A stretch of DNA of 64,000 nt. Origin: Paucibacter sediminis (GTDB taxonomy: Bacteria; Pseudomonadota; Gammaproteobacteria; Burkholderiales; Burkholderiaceae_C). The notes beneath the pieces are model-generated. The model did not search any database. It saw nothing but the letters and a program-made list of their open reading frames with translations, and was not told the DNA's origin. This document shows, one piece after another, positions 48,121 through 57,922 of this stretch. Within the stretch, counting starts at the first letter, position 1. The number at the start of each line of letters is the position of its first letter. The position numbers and the translations under genes are program-made. The stretch covers positions 806,001 to 870,000 of the forward strand of contig NZ_CP116346.1 in the NCBI RefSeq assembly GCF_030254645.1. Direction: 5' to 3'.

Positions 48121-50220
48121 TCAGAAGCGGTAGCTGCCCTCGACATACCAGGAGCGCCCGGCCAGCGGCAGGTCGCCGGGGAGATTGATGGCTGACTGGC
48201 TGGGCTCGCGCGGCTTGGCGTCGAAGGCATTGCGCAGGGCCAGCGCCCAGCCCGGGCCGCGCTGCTCGCCGCCGTGGCGCAGCTGCAGATCCAGGGTGCG
48301 GTAATCGGCCACCGGCGGCCGCGCATCGCCGGCGGCGCGCGCGCGGCCGCCCACCGCATTGAACTGGGCCCCCAGCAGCGCCTCGCCCATCAGGCGCCAG
48401 TCGGCGCGCACGAACAGATGGTGGTGCGGGGCATAGCCGGCGTCGGTGCCCGTGGCCACGTCGAGGGTGTGCTGCAGGGAGAGCTGCGCCGTCAGCTGCA
48501 GCTGCCGCAAGGCCTGCCAATGCGCTTCCATCTCCAGGCCCTGGCCGCGCAGGCGGCCCTGGTTCTGGTAGCTGGCCCCGGTGGCCGGCGCCGGATTGGG
48601 CACCACACGCACCTGGTCGCGCATATCGAAGCGGTAGACGTTGAGCTTGAGCTGAAGCGTGCTGTGGGCCTGCCATTCCAGCGCCAGCTCATGCGTGGCG
48701 ATACGCTCGGGCTTGAGCTGCGGATTGCCGGTGGCCACCGGATTGACGGTGTACTGCTCGTTGAAGCCGGCGGCGCGGAAGGCCTGGCCGTGCAGCAGCT
48801 TGACGGTGAGGTTGTAGGCGGCATCCCAGACCAGCGCGAGGCGCGGGTTGACGGTGCTGCCGAGGTCCGAGTAGCGGTCATCCCGCAGGCCCAGGGTCAG
48901 CGCCCAGTCGGGCGCCAGCTGCCATTCGTCCTGCACGAAGACGAACAGATTGCGCCGCCGCGAGGGCGGGATGTGCGGCTGGATCGCGCTGTACTCGATC
49001 ACCGGGCCGGTCGGGATGGGCACGCCGGTGGGGCTCAGGAGAAAGTTCTTGTAGGTGCGCGAGGCAAACAGATTGATGTCTTCATGGCCCAGCCCGACGC
49101 GCAGCACATGGCCTTGCCAGCCCGTATAGCCGGCATGGGCCGAGAGGCGGGTCTGGCGGTCCCAGCGCCAGGGACCGCCGATCATGCCGTCAGGGAACAG
49201 ATTGGGGCCGATGCGCGTGCCGGGCGGAAACAGCATCAGGCCCACCGGCGACTCCTCGGTGTAGCGGGTATGGCTGAGGCTGGCGCCCAGTTGCCAGTCG
49301 CGGTCCGGACTGGTGCTGGCCCAACCCAGCTCGAGGATGCTGCGGCGCGAACTGGTATAGCTGTCAGGGTCCAGGGCCGAGTTCACGCCAGCGCCGGTAG
49401 CCATGCGCGGCCGCCATTGCTGGCTGCCGTTGAGATGCCAGTCGCCCCAGTTCAGCTTCAGGCCCAGGTCGAGGTCGCGGTGGAAGGTGTTGACGGGCCC
49501 GGGGGCACGGCTCGCATGGGTGCCGAAGAGTTTGTCCAGCCGGGTCGCGGCATCGGCGGTGATGAGTTCACGCTGGCCGTCGCTGCGCCCGCCATAGACA
49601 TAGGCCACCAGTTGCAGCGGGCCGACGCTGCCGCCATGCTGCAACCAGGCCTCACGGCTGCCGAAGGCGCCCAGGCGCACACCGGCCGCGCTGCCCTTGA
49701 TGTCGGCCGCGCTCTTGGTCACCACATTGATCACGCCCGCGAAGGCGTCCGCACCATAGAGCGCCGAGCCGGGGCCGCGTATCACCTCGATGCGCGCCAC
49801 ATGCTCCAGCGGCAGGCCCGACCATTGCGTGCCCTTGTCGCCGCTGTAGGCCCCCTTCATCGGCACGCCGTCCAGCAGCAGCAGCACATGCGGGTTGGTG
49901 GAGATGGCACTGAAGATGCCGCGCACGGCATAGATCGACGCATAGTTGATCGCGTTGACCGAGACATGCACGCCCGGCACCGACTCAAGCACCTGGTCGA
50001 GGTTGGTGGCTCCCATGGCCGTGATATCGGCCGCGGTGATGACGCTGGCCACCGCAGGCGCGCGGCGCAGCGGCTGGCTGCTGCCGGTGGCGATGCTGAT
50101 GGTGGCGGCCTCGTCATAGGCCAGCGCCAGATCCTCATCCCGCTGCTGCGCCTGCGCGGAGGCCACCCACAGGGCCAGCAGCGCAAGGCCATGATTTCGC
50201 CGCATCGGCCCTCCCGGCAT
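48121..50220 (-). CDS. TonB-dependent outer-membrane receptor
   Basis: A 699-residue receptor: signal peptide (LALLALWVASAQAQQ), plug domain (~45-155; APAVASVITAADITAMGATNLDQVLESVPGVHVS...RIEVIRGPGSALYGADAFAGVINVVTK) and a 22-strand-type barrel ending WYVEGSYRF with terminal Phe. Active uptake across the outer membrane is powered by TonB. The plug is closest to siderophore/vitamin-type receptors; the ligand is unknown and no ferric-uptake genes are adjacent. Confidence 0.93.
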   Translation of the reverse strand: MPGGPMRRNHGLALLALWVASAQAQQRDEDLALAYDEAATISIATGSSQPLRRAPAVASVITAADITAMGATNLDQVLESVPGVHVSVNAINYASIYAVRGIFSAISTNPHVLLLLDGVPMKGAYSGDKGTQWSGLPLEHVARIEVIRGPGSALYGADAFAGVINVVTKSAADIKGSAAGVRLGAFGSREAWLQHGGSVGPLQLVAYVYGGRSDGQRELITADAATRLDKLFGTHASRAPGPVNTFHRDLDLGLKLNWGDWHLNGSQQWRPRMATGAGVNSALDPDSYTSSRRSILELGWASTSPDRDWQLGASLSHTRYTEESPVGLMLFPPGTRIGPNLFPDGMIGGPWRWDRQTRLSAHAGYTGWQGHVLRVGLGHEDINLFASRTYKNFLLSPTGVPIPTGPVIEYSAIQPHIPPSRRRNLFVFVQDEWQLAPDWALTLGLRDDRYSDLGSTVNPRLALVWDAAYNLTVKLLHGQAFRAAGFNEQYTVNPVATGNPQLKPERIATHELALEWQAHSTLQLKLNVYRFDMRDQVRVVPNPAPATGASYQNQGRLRGQGLEMEAHWQALRQLQLTAQLSLQHTLDVATGTDAGYAPHHHLFVRADWRLMGEALLGAQFNAVGGRARAAGDARPPVADYRTLDLQLRHGGEQRGPGWALALRNAFDAKPREPSQSAINLPGDLPLAGRSWYVEGSYRF

Positions 50221-50301
50221 CGTTGATGCGCCATCCTAAGCCAAGCGGGCCGCCGTGCCATCCCTGCCATGCCCCTGGGTCGACCCCAGCATGAGCACTC
50301 A

Positions 50302-50316
50302 TATATTAATCATATA
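50302..50316. promoter_or_regulatory. AT-rich inverted repeat upstream of the hydroxyproline dehydratase-like gene
   Basis: TATAT-TAATC-ATATA stands out in otherwise GC-rich DNA, 38 bp before the ATG. It could be an operator or part of the promoter; the adjacent PAS/AraC regulator is one candidate to bind here. No further support. Confidence 0.4.
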
Positions 50317-50354
50317 CTTCGATTCGAAACAACCTTCGACGAGGCCCGCCCGCC

Positions 50355-51404
50355 ATGAGTACGCCGCTGTTTTCCGACTGGCACCATGAGCCGCCCGCGC
50401 ATTGGCAGCAGTTGCAGACGCTGGACATGCACACCGGCGGCGAGCCGCTGCGCGTGATCACCGCCGGCCTGCCCGAGCTGCCGGGCGCCGGCGTGCTGGA
50501 CAAGCGCCGCTATTTCAGCCACGAGCTCGACCATCTGCGCCGCGCCCTGATGTGGGAGCCGCGCGGCCATGCCGATATGTACGGCGCGGTGCTGACGCGC
50601 TCGCAGAGCGCCGACTTCGACGTGTTCTTCCTGCACAACGAGGGCTACAGCACCATGTGCGGCCACGCCATCATTGCGCTCACCAAGCTGGTGCTGGAGA
50701 CCGGCCTGCACCGCGGCGCGCCAGATGCGCAGGGCCTGCACCACATCAGCTTCCAGGTGCCGGCGGGCCGCGTCGAGGCGAGCGCCCGCCTGGTGGACGG
50801 CCTGGCGCAGCAGATCCGCTTCGTCAACGTGCCCTCCTTCGTCTATCTGGCCGGGCAGCGCGTCGAGGTCGAGGGCCTGGGCGTGGTGCGCTTCGACATC
50901 GCCTATGGCGGCGCCTTCTACGCGCTGGTGGAGGCGGCACCGCTGGGCCTGCAGCTGCTGCCGGAGCAGCAGAGCCGGCTGATCGACGCCGGCCGCCGCA
51001 TCAAGCAGGCGGTGATGGCGGCGCTGCCGATACAGCACCCCTTCGAGCCCGAGCTGGGCTTTCTCTACGGCACCATCTTCACCGGCCCGGCGCAGCACCC
51101 GGCCCACCACAGCCGCAATGTCTGCATCTTTGCCGACGGCGAGGTGGACCGCTCGCCCACCGGCTCGGGGGTGTCGGCACGCGCCGCCCTGCACCATGCG
51201 CGCGGCGAGCTGGCGCTGGGCGAGACGCTCTGCATCGAGAGCATCCTGGGCAGCCTGATGACGGTGCGCGTGGCCGCCACCGAGACCTTCGGCCCGCATG
51301 CGGCGGTGCGGCCCGAGGTGGGCGGCAGCGCCCATTACACCGGCCGGCACCGCTTCTATCTGGACCCCGACGACCCGCAGGGCGCCGGCTTCCTGCTGCG
51401 CTGA
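50355..51404 (+). CDS. Proline racemase family, probable trans-3-hydroxy-L-proline dehydratase
   Basis: A 349-residue cytoplasmic enzyme of the proline racemase fold. The first catalytic Cys is present (C102 in MCGHAI). The second catalytic position, Cys in racemases and 4-hydroxyproline epimerases, is Thr (T269 in DRSPTGSG). In this family Cys plus Thr marks trans-3-hydroxy-L-proline dehydratases, which form pyrroline-2-carboxylate. It is followed 10 bp later by a PAS-AraC regulator, suggesting a substrate-controlled catabolic unit. Confidence 0.88.
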   Translation: MSTPLFSDWHHEPPAHWQQLQTLDMHTGGEPLRVITAGLPELPGAGVLDKRRYFSHELDHLRRALMWEPRGHADMYGAVLTRSQSADFDVFFLHNEGYSTMCGHAIIALTKLVLETGLHRGAPDAQGLHHISFQVPAGRVEASARLVDGLAQQIRFVNVPSFVYLAGQRVEVEGLGVVRFDIAYGGAFYALVEAAPLGLQLLPEQQSRLIDAGRRIKQAVMAALPIQHPFEPELGFLYGTIFTGPAQHPAHHSRNVCIFADGEVDRSPTGSGVSARAALHHARGELALGETLCIESILGSLMTVRVAATETFGPHAAVRPEVGGSAHYTGRHRFYLDPDDPQGAGFLLR

Positions 51405-51414
51405 GGCCCTGGCC

Positions 51415-52161
51415 ATGCTGGCGCTGCAACAGGCCCTGCGCAGCTGCGAGCTGAGCCTGGTCGAGGCCTTGTTCGACCCGCTGCCCGACGTGGTGTTCTT
51501 CGTCAAGGACCGCGATGGCCGCTATCTCTCGGTGAACCAGACCCTGGTGCGCCGCAGCGCGCTGCGCAGCAAGCAGGCCTTGCTGGGCCGCACGCCGCGC
51601 GAGGTCTTCCCCGGTGCGATGGGCGAGGCCTTCGCGCGCCAGGACCATGCGGTGATCGCCAGCGGCGCCGCCATGCCGCGCCAGCTCGAGCTGCACCTCT
51701 ATGCCGATGGCGGCGCCGGCTGGTGCCTGACCCACAAGCTGCCGCTGTGCGACGCGGGCGCCGTGCTGGGCGTGGCCGGCATCTCGCGCGACCTGGGCCT
51801 GCCCGACCAGGGCCATCCCGTCTACGCCCAGATCGCCGAGCTGGCCGCGCATATCCGCGCCCATTACGACCAGGCCGTCAACCTGGGCGAGCTGGCGCGC
51901 CGGGCCGGGCTCTCGCTGGACCGGGTGGAGCGCCTGTTCCAGCGCATCTTCCACCTCAGCCCGCGCGAGATGCTCCTGCAGGCGCGCCTGGACGAGGCGC
52001 GCCGCCTGCTGCTCGAGGCGCCCGGGCTCAGCGTGGCCGCGGTGGCAGCCAGCTGCGGCTACAGCGACCACAGCGCCTTCGCGCGCCAGTTCAAGGCCAC
52101 CACCGGCATGACGCCCTCGCAGTACCGGGCACTGCAGCGCGGGGTGGCGCCCGGCGCCTGA
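51415..52161 (+). CDS. AraC-family regulator with PAS domain
   Basis: A 248-residue regulator: N-terminal PAS-like sensor (~18-130; LFDPLPDVVFFVKDRDGRYLSVNQTLVRR...VLGVAGISRDL) and C-terminal AraC helix-turn-helix pair (~140-245; LGELARRAGLSLDRVERLFQRIF; VAASCGYSDHSAFARQFKATTGMTPSQYR). Start 51415 places the gene 10 bp after the dehydratase stop; an earlier in-frame ATG lies inside that gene. It probably controls the preceding gene and perhaps a distant hydroxyproline pathway. Confidence 0.88.
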   Translation: MLALQQALRSCELSLVEALFDPLPDVVFFVKDRDGRYLSVNQTLVRRSALRSKQALLGRTPREVFPGAMGEAFARQDHAVIASGAAMPRQLELHLYADGGAGWCLTHKLPLCDAGAVLGVAGISRDLGLPDQGHPVYAQIAELAAHIRAHYDQAVNLGELARRAGLSLDRVERLFQRIFHLSPREMLLQARLDEARRLLLEAPGLSVAAVAASCGYSDHSAFARQFKATTGMTPSQYRALQRGVAPGA

Positions 52162-52172
52162 GCGCGGCCGCC

Positions 52173-54266
52173 CTAGCGCATCAGCTGCTCCGCCAGAAAG
52201 CCGTAGCTCAGCGCCCACAGCTTCACCTGCTGCTCGATCGTGGCCGCGCCGGCATGGCCGCCCTCGGTGTTCTCCCAGTACAGCACCTCATGGCCCTGGG
52301 CCTGCAGCCGCGCCACCATCTTGCGCGCATGGGCGGGATGGACGCGGTCGTCGCGGGTCGAGCTGGTGTAGAGCACCCTCGGGTAGACCACGCCCGCCTG
52401 GCTGTTGTGATAGGGCGAGTACTTGGAGATATAGGCCCATTGCTCGGGCAGGTCGGGGTTGCCGTATTCCTCGATCCAGGAGGCGCCGGCCAGCAGGCGG
52501 TGATAGCGCCGCATGTCGGTGAGCGGCACCTGGCTGACCACCGCGCCGAACAGCTCGGGCCGCTGCACCAGGGCCACCGAGGTCAGCAACCCGCCCAGGC
52601 TGCCGCCCATGATGCCCAGACGTTTGGGGCTGGTGATGCCGCGCGCGATCAGGTCCTCGGCCACGGCGATGAAATCGTCGAAGCTGCGCTGGCGGTGCTC
52701 GCGCAGCGCGGCCTGGTGCCAGCGCGGGCCGAACTCGCCGCCGCCGCGCAGATTCGCCAGCACATAGACGCCGCCCTGGCTCAGCCAGCCCCGCCCCAGC
52801 ACGCCGCTGTAGCCCGGCTTCATCGAGATCTCGAAACCGCCATAGCCGTACAGCAGGCTGGGCCAGCCGCCGGCGGGCGGCGGCACGCCGCGCGGCTTGA
52901 CGATGAAGTAGGGCACGGCCGTGCCGTCCCGGGAACGCGCGTGCAACTGCTCCACCGCGTGGCTGCTGGCATCGAAGAAGGCCGGCAGCTGCTGCAGGGT
53001 CTGGCGCGCGTCGCGGCCCGCCTCGGCCAGCTCCAGCGTGGCGGGCGTGAGAAAGTCGCTGCGGGTGAGCAGATAGCGGTCGCTGCGCTGACCGGCCAGC
53101 GCCGTCACGCTCAGGCTGCCCAGCTCGCCGGTGGGCAGCGCACGCGCGCGCCAGCGGCCCTGCGTGTAGCGCCACTCGCTGAGGCGCTGCTTCACATCGT
53201 CCATGCGCAGCAGCAGCACCGCGCTGCGCAGCACCGTGTGGCTTTGCAGGGCGCTGCCGGGCGTGGGCGCGAACAGGGTCTGGAACTGGCGCCCGCCGGC
53301 CAGAAAGCGCTCCAGCGCGATCGCCAGCAGCGAGCCCGCCGCATGGCGCCGGCCGCCCACCTCCCAGTCGGAGCGCAGCTCGATCAGCAACTGATCGCCA
53401 AAGGGCGTGGCGCTGGCGTCGTCGGGCTTGGGCAGCTTGACGAGCCGGCCGGCGCGCAGCAGGTATTGCTCACCCGCGAAGAAGCTCGTGCGGCGCTCGA
53501 TCAGATGGGTGGCGCGGCCGGGCGCATCGTCGGCCCAGGTCCACATACCGACGTCGTCGGTACCGGCCTCGAACAGCACTGGCGCCTGCGCCAGCGGCGT
53601 GCCGCGCTTCCACAGCCGCACCTGGCGCGGATAGCCCGAGGCCGTCATGCTGCCGGGGCCGAAATCGGTGTAGACGCTGAGCGTGTCGGCGTCCACCCAG
53701 CTGGCGCCGCCCTTGGCCTCGGGCAGCGCGAAGCCGCCCGCCGCGACGTCGACGAAGCGCCCGCTCACGGTGTCGAACTCGCGCAGCACATGGGCGTCGC
53801 CGCCGCCACGGCTGAGGCTCAGCAGGCAGCGCCGGGCCTGGGGCGGCAGACAGCTGGCGCCACCCCAGACCCAGCGTTCGCCCTCCTCCTGCGCAAGTCG
53901 GTCCAGGTCCAGCACGGTCTGCCACTGCGGCGCCGCGCTGCGGTAGGAGGCCAGCGTGGTGCGCCGCCACAGGCCGCGCGGATGCGCGGCGTCGCGCCAG
54001 AAGTTGTAGAGCTGCTCGCCCAGCTGCTGGGCCGGCGCCAGGCGCTGCGGCGAAGCCAGCACCTCGCGCAGGCCCTCGGCCAGCGCCGCCTGGCCGGGCC
54101 GGGCCTGCAGCGCCTGCTCGGCGGCCTGCTGCTGCTCGCGCACCCAGGCCAGCGCGCGCTCGCCCTGCACCTCCTCCAGCCACAGATAGGGGTCTTCCTC
54201 GGCCGCCGCCGCCCCGCCCAGGCCCAGCAGCAGCAGCAAGGCCAGGCACCGCCAGCGCGCGCGCAT
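52173..54266 (-). CDS. Prolyl oligopeptidase family (S9) serine peptidase, exported
   Basis: A 697-residue protein with a signal peptide (CLALLLLLGLGGAAAAEEDPYLWLEEVQG), an N-terminal beta-propeller (~70-410) and a C-terminal alpha/beta hydrolase (~440-690). The nucleophile Ser is in IMGGSLGGLLTSVAL, and the catalytic His probably in ENTEGGHAGAA. It cleaves small peptides, usually after proline. Its ATG overlaps the stop of the upstream TonB receptor gene, so receptor and peptidase are made together, suggesting uptake and breakdown of peptides. Confidence 0.93.
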   Translation of the reverse strand: MRARWRCLALLLLLGLGGAAAAEEDPYLWLEEVQGERALAWVREQQQAAEQALQARPGQAALAEGLREVLASPQRLAPAQQLGEQLYNFWRDAAHPRGLWRRTTLASYRSAAPQWQTVLDLDRLAQEEGERWVWGGASCLPPQARRCLLSLSRGGGDAHVLREFDTVSGRFVDVAAGGFALPEAKGGASWVDADTLSVYTDFGPGSMTASGYPRQVRLWKRGTPLAQAPVLFEAGTDDVGMWTWADDAPGRATHLIERRTSFFAGEQYLLRAGRLVKLPKPDDASATPFGDQLLIELRSDWEVGGRRHAAGSLLAIALERFLAGGRQFQTLFAPTPGSALQSHTVLRSAVLLLRMDDVKQRLSEWRYTQGRWRARALPTGELGSLSVTALAGQRSDRYLLTRSDFLTPATLELAEAGRDARQTLQQLPAFFDASSHAVEQLHARSRDGTAVPYFIVKPRGVPPPAGGWPSLLYGYGGFEISMKPGYSGVLGRGWLSQGGVYVLANLRGGGEFGPRWHQAALREHRQRSFDDFIAVAEDLIARGITSPKRLGIMGGSLGGLLTSVALVQRPELFGAVVSQVPLTDMRRYHRLLAGASWIEEYGNPDLPEQWAYISKYSPYHNSQAGVVYPRVLYTSSTRDDRVHPAHARKMVARLQAQGHEVLYWENTEGGHAGAATIEQQVKLWALSYGFLAEQLMR

Positions 54267-57067
54267 CAGAACTTCGCCTCCAGCGCCAGCTTCAGCACCC
54301 GGCCCGCCAGCGGCAGCGCCAAGTTGGGGCGGTACTCGATCAGGCTCGGCTGGTTGAAGGCATTGAAGAGATTGGCCGAGAGCGTCAGGTTCTTGAAGCC
54401 GCCGTACTGCAGCCAGAGATCGGTGCTGGTCCAGGCCTTGATGCGGCAGTCGCCCTCGGCCACGCCGCGGGCGGCGCAGCCCTCGGGCAGGTTGTCGCTG
54501 TCCCAGTCGGCGGCGGCGAGCTTGGTGGCGCTACTGTAGTTGACGCGGGCGCCCAGCTTCCAGTCGGCGCGCGCCCAGTTCAGCTTGAGCACCGAGTTCT
54601 GGCGCGGCGTGCCGCGATAACCCACGCGGTTCTCGGTGTAGTCGGCGGCAAAGCTGTCCCAGTAGCGCACGCCCAGCTTGACGTTGGTCTCCAGGTTCAC
54701 GTCCAGCGTGCCCCATTCGCCCAGCTTCCAGCGGCTGCGCAGGTCCAGGTCCAGGCCCGAGACCTTGGTCTTGCTGAGGTTCTGGTACTGCAGGCCCACG
54801 GTGCGGATGGAACCGACGGCAAAGCCGATGTCCTTGCCCGACAGCTCCTTGACCCGCTTGGCATAGTCCTTGTCCTGCGCGCTGACCGGATCGCGCGGTG
54901 CCAGGCCGGGGTGCGCATCCTCGTTGGTCAGCACCTCGTTGATGTCCAGGGTGCCAATCTCGTCGCGGCGCTGGATGTTGTAGTAGTCCAGCGAGGCGCT
55001 GATGTTCTGGCTGGCCTGGAACACCAGACCCAGCGAAGCGTTGTTGGAATGCTCGGGCTTGAGGCCGGGGTTGGGCGTGATCACCGAGGGGAAGCTGATC
55101 GAGCAACCCGAGTTGTAGACCGCGGTGGCGTCGAGCTTGTCGTTCGCGTCACCGGTCTTCAGCACATCGCGCATTTGCCGCGCGGTGTCGCAGCGCTTGG
55201 GGTCGAGGTAGCCGTTGTTGAACCAGGAGGCGCCGCCATTGCCGGTCTCGGGCAGGCTGGGCGCGCGGAAGCCCTGGCTGGCGGTGCCGCGCAGCATCAG
55301 CTCGCGCAGCGGGCGCCAGGCCAGCTGGACCTTGGGCGTGATGGCACCGAAGCCGTTGAAGACCTTGTCGCCGCGCAGCGCCAGCGTGGCCTCGATCTGC
55401 TTGGTGAAGGGGGCGCTGAACTCGGTGAAGATCGCCGCCACATCGCGCCGGCCCTGGATGTCCACGCCCGAGAAACCGACGATGCGGCCCTCCAGGATGT
55501 TGTCCATGCTGCGGTGCTCGAAACTTTCATGGCGCAGCTCGGCGCCCAGCGCCATCATCAGCGCCCCGCCGGGCAGGCTGCCGATCTCGCGCGAGCCCTT
55601 GAAGTCGGCGAAATGCTGGCTGTAGGTGCCCGAGGAACCCATCTCGGGGAACATCTTCTCGAGCAGCTCCGGCGCGTTCTGCTGGCCGAACTTGTAGGCG
55701 CCGCTGGTGATCGCATCGGCATAGGCGTAGCGGTCCCTGTAGAGATGCTGGCGCTGGGTGGCGTGCGAGCGCATCGTGCCCACCGCGCTGTCGATGTCCC
55801 AGCCCCAGGCCGTGCCTTCCACGCCGGCCAGCAGGCGGTAGTCGCGCGAGGCGCCGACGTTCTTGAACATCTCCGGATCGTCGACGAAACGGTAGGCCAG
55901 GCCCACCGGGAAGCCATAGGGATTACTGGGATGGCCGGCCGGCAGCAGCGGGTCGGTGAAGCGCTGCAGCTCACCCTTCAGCGAGTTGTACCAGCTGCTC
56001 ACCGCGCCCGGGTTGCTGCGCGGGATGCTGGTGTAGTACTTGGCCTTGATGTCGGCGCCCTGCAGTTCGGCAAAGGCCGTCAGGTCCTTGTTCAGCTGCA
56101 GGCGCGCGCCCGCCAGGAAGGTGACGCGCTCGGTGGCCGGGCGGGCGTCGCTGTCCTTCCAGTAGTCGTACTGGCACACGCCGCCGATCAGGTTCTCGGC
56201 CGCGCAGCCGGGCGCCGGCGTGTTGATGCGCTTGCCGGCCAGCGCCGGATCCTTGTAGTCGGCCGGGTAGCTGCCCGTGTAATTGCCCGGGAAGGAACCC
56301 GCCGAGCGCTGGCCGCGCGCCGGGTTCTCCAGCAGATACCAGTCGGGCAGCAAGGGGCGCACCTCGCTGTCCTTGTAGCTGCCGCGCTTGTAGAGCTCCA
56401 GGTGCGCGTAGGCATTGAAGCCGTCGCTATCGAGATTGCCATGGCCCACCGTCACCGAGCCCTGCTGGTCTTGCGCGAGGAAGCTGCGCTTGAGCGACTG
56501 CTGCGCGCTCACTGCCACGCCCACGCCGCTGTAGTCGCGCTTGGTGATGATGTTGATGACGCCGCCGATCGCATCGGAGCCGTAGATGGCCGAGGCGCCG
56601 TCCTTCAGCACCTCCACGCGTTCGATGATGTTGGCGGGGATGGCATCGATATTGGTGAAGTTCAGCTGCAGGCCGTCGGCAAAGCCGTAGCTGGCCAGGC
56701 GCCGGCCGTTCAGCAGGGTCAGCGTGCCGCCGGTGCCCAGATTGCGCAGCGACACGCCCGAGGCACCGCTGGCCCAGGAGTTGGCGCCGCCCAGATCGCT
56801 GATGGCGCTGCCGTCGTTGGTGGTGAGATTGGCCAGCACATCGCCCACGGTGAGCGCGCCCATTGCCTTGATCTCGTCGCCCGAGACGACCTGCAGGGCC
56901 TGCGAGGTCTCGCTGTCGGTACGTTTGATGTTGGAGCCGGTCACGACCACGCGGTTCAGCGTGGTGGCGGACGCATCCTTGGCGCCTTCCTGGGCCTGGG
57001 CGGCAAAGCCGCTCAGGGCCAGGGCGGCAGCCAGCGCGATGGGGGTCAGGTCTTGTTGTTTGCTCAC
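54266..57067 (-). CDS. TonB-dependent receptor, peptide/oligomer type
   Basis: A 933-residue receptor: signal peptide (LTPIALAAALALSGFAAQAQ), plug (~35-170; LNRVVVTGSNIKRTD...DVLANLTTNDGSAISD...IIERVEVLKDGASAIYGSDAIGGVINIITK) and a large barrel ending VLKLALEAKF. The VTGSNIKR start and size place it with the receptors often found with S9 peptidases. Translational coupling to the S9 peptidase downstream supports a peptide ligand, by inference. Confidence 0.93.
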   Translation of the reverse strand: MSKQQDLTPIALAAALALSGFAAQAQEGAKDASATTLNRVVVTGSNIKRTDSETSQALQVVSGDEIKAMGALTVGDVLANLTTNDGSAISDLGGANSWASGASGVSLRNLGTGGTLTLLNGRRLASYGFADGLQLNFTNIDAIPANIIERVEVLKDGASAIYGSDAIGGVINIITKRDYSGVGVAVSAQQSLKRSFLAQDQQGSVTVGHGNLDSDGFNAYAHLELYKRGSYKDSEVRPLLPDWYLLENPARGQRSAGSFPGNYTGSYPADYKDPALAGKRINTPAPGCAAENLIGGVCQYDYWKDSDARPATERVTFLAGARLQLNKDLTAFAELQGADIKAKYYTSIPRSNPGAVSSWYNSLKGELQRFTDPLLPAGHPSNPYGFPVGLAYRFVDDPEMFKNVGASRDYRLLAGVEGTAWGWDIDSAVGTMRSHATQRQHLYRDRYAYADAITSGAYKFGQQNAPELLEKMFPEMGSSGTYSQHFADFKGSREIGSLPGGALMMALGAELRHESFEHRSMDNILEGRIVGFSGVDIQGRRDVAAIFTEFSAPFTKQIEATLALRGDKVFNGFGAITPKVQLAWRPLRELMLRGTASQGFRAPSLPETGNGGASWFNNGYLDPKRCDTARQMRDVLKTGDANDKLDATAVYNSGCSISFPSVITPNPGLKPEHSNNASLGLVFQASQNISASLDYYNIQRRDEIGTLDINEVLTNEDAHPGLAPRDPVSAQDKDYAKRVKELSGKDIGFAVGSIRTVGLQYQNLSKTKVSGLDLDLRSRWKLGEWGTLDVNLETNVKLGVRYWDSFAADYTENRVGYRGTPRQNSVLKLNWARADWKLGARVNYSSATKLAAADWDSDNLPEGCAARGVAEGDCRIKAWTSTDLWLQYGGFKNLTLSANLFNAFNQPSLIEYRPNLALPLAGRVLKLALEAKF

Positions 57068-57175
57068 GGGTCTCCTCGGGGTTTGCTTTTCTGAAGCCCC
57101 GAAGCTTAGGAAGCGCGCCCCCGCCCGTCTTGATGCGGGCCGCCGGCGCGGCCGCCGAAATCAGCACATGCGGGT

Positions 57176-57871
57176 TTAACCGAGCAGCTGTTCCAAGCCC
57201 GCCTGGCCGCGGCGCGTCAGCCGCAGGGCGCGGCTGTCCAGCTCGTCTTCGACCCAGCGGCGCTCCAGCAGCAGCTGCAGCCAGGCGGCGCCGAGCGCCC
57301 CACCCAGATGCGGGCGGCGCTCGCTCCAGTCCATGCAGGCGCAGGCCAGGCGCCGGCGCCTGGCGCCGGCCGCCGCCACGTCCAGGCCCAGGGCCCCGAG
57401 CGCGGCCGCACCGCGCGCGCTCAAGGCATAGGCGCGCGCCTGGCTGAGGTCGGGCTGCAGCCAGCCCTGGCGCAGCGCATGATCGTGCAGGCGCACCGCC
57501 CAGCGGCCGGCCATGTGGTCGTAGCAGCGCCGCGCCTCGCGCAGCCCCACAGGGGTGCTCGGCTCGAAACGCGGCGCGCTGCGCCCGGCCAGCACCAGCA
57601 TCGCTTCCAGCGCCGCGCCCACCTCGCCGCCGGCCAGGCGGTAGTAGCGGTGGCGGCCCTGGCTCTGGCAGTCCAGCAGACCCTTGGCCTGCAGCCGCGC
57701 CAGGTGGGCGCTGGCGGTGGAGGCGCTGACCTCGCCCACCGCGGCCAGCTCGGTGGCGGTGCGCGCATGGCCATCCATCAGGCAGCACAGCATGCGCGCG
57801 CGCGCCGGCTCGGCCATGCACTGGGCCACCTCGGCAAGGGCGCTGTCCGCGAAATTCCTGTCTGCATCCAT
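57176..57871 (-). CDS. ArsR-family transcriptional regulator with extended C-terminus
   Basis: A 231-residue protein. Residues ~10-85 form an ArsR-type winged helix (EPARARMLCCLMDGHARTATELAAVGEVSASTASAHLARLQAKGLLDCQSQGRHRYYRLA). A ~130-residue C-terminal extension has CACMDWSERRPHLGGALGAAWLQLLLERRWV. The CACMDWSERxxHLGG motif suggests a ligand- or metal-sensing domain seen in longer ArsR proteins. Divergent from the short P450 gene (51-bp gap), which it probably regulates. Confidence 0.88.
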   Translation of the reverse strand: MDADRNFADSALAEVAQCMAEPARARMLCCLMDGHARTATELAAVGEVSASTASAHLARLQAKGLLDCQSQGRHRYYRLAGGEVGAALEAMLVLAGRSAPRFEPSTPVGLREARRCYDHMAGRWAVRLHDHALRQGWLQPDLSQARAYALSARGAAALGALGLDVAAAGARRRRLACACMDWSERRPHLGGALGAAWLQLLLERRWVEDELDSRALRLTRRGQAGLEQLLG

Positions 57872-57922
57872 GCTTCGATGCTAAGCGAAGCATGAACGCC
57901 GCGGCCGGTTCACAGTCGCGCC

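Noticed and set aside
51723-54539. 938-codon + strand frame across the AraC gene end and S9 peptidase
   Set aside because: Antisense to a complete S9 peptidase with catalytic motifs; no recognisable domain.
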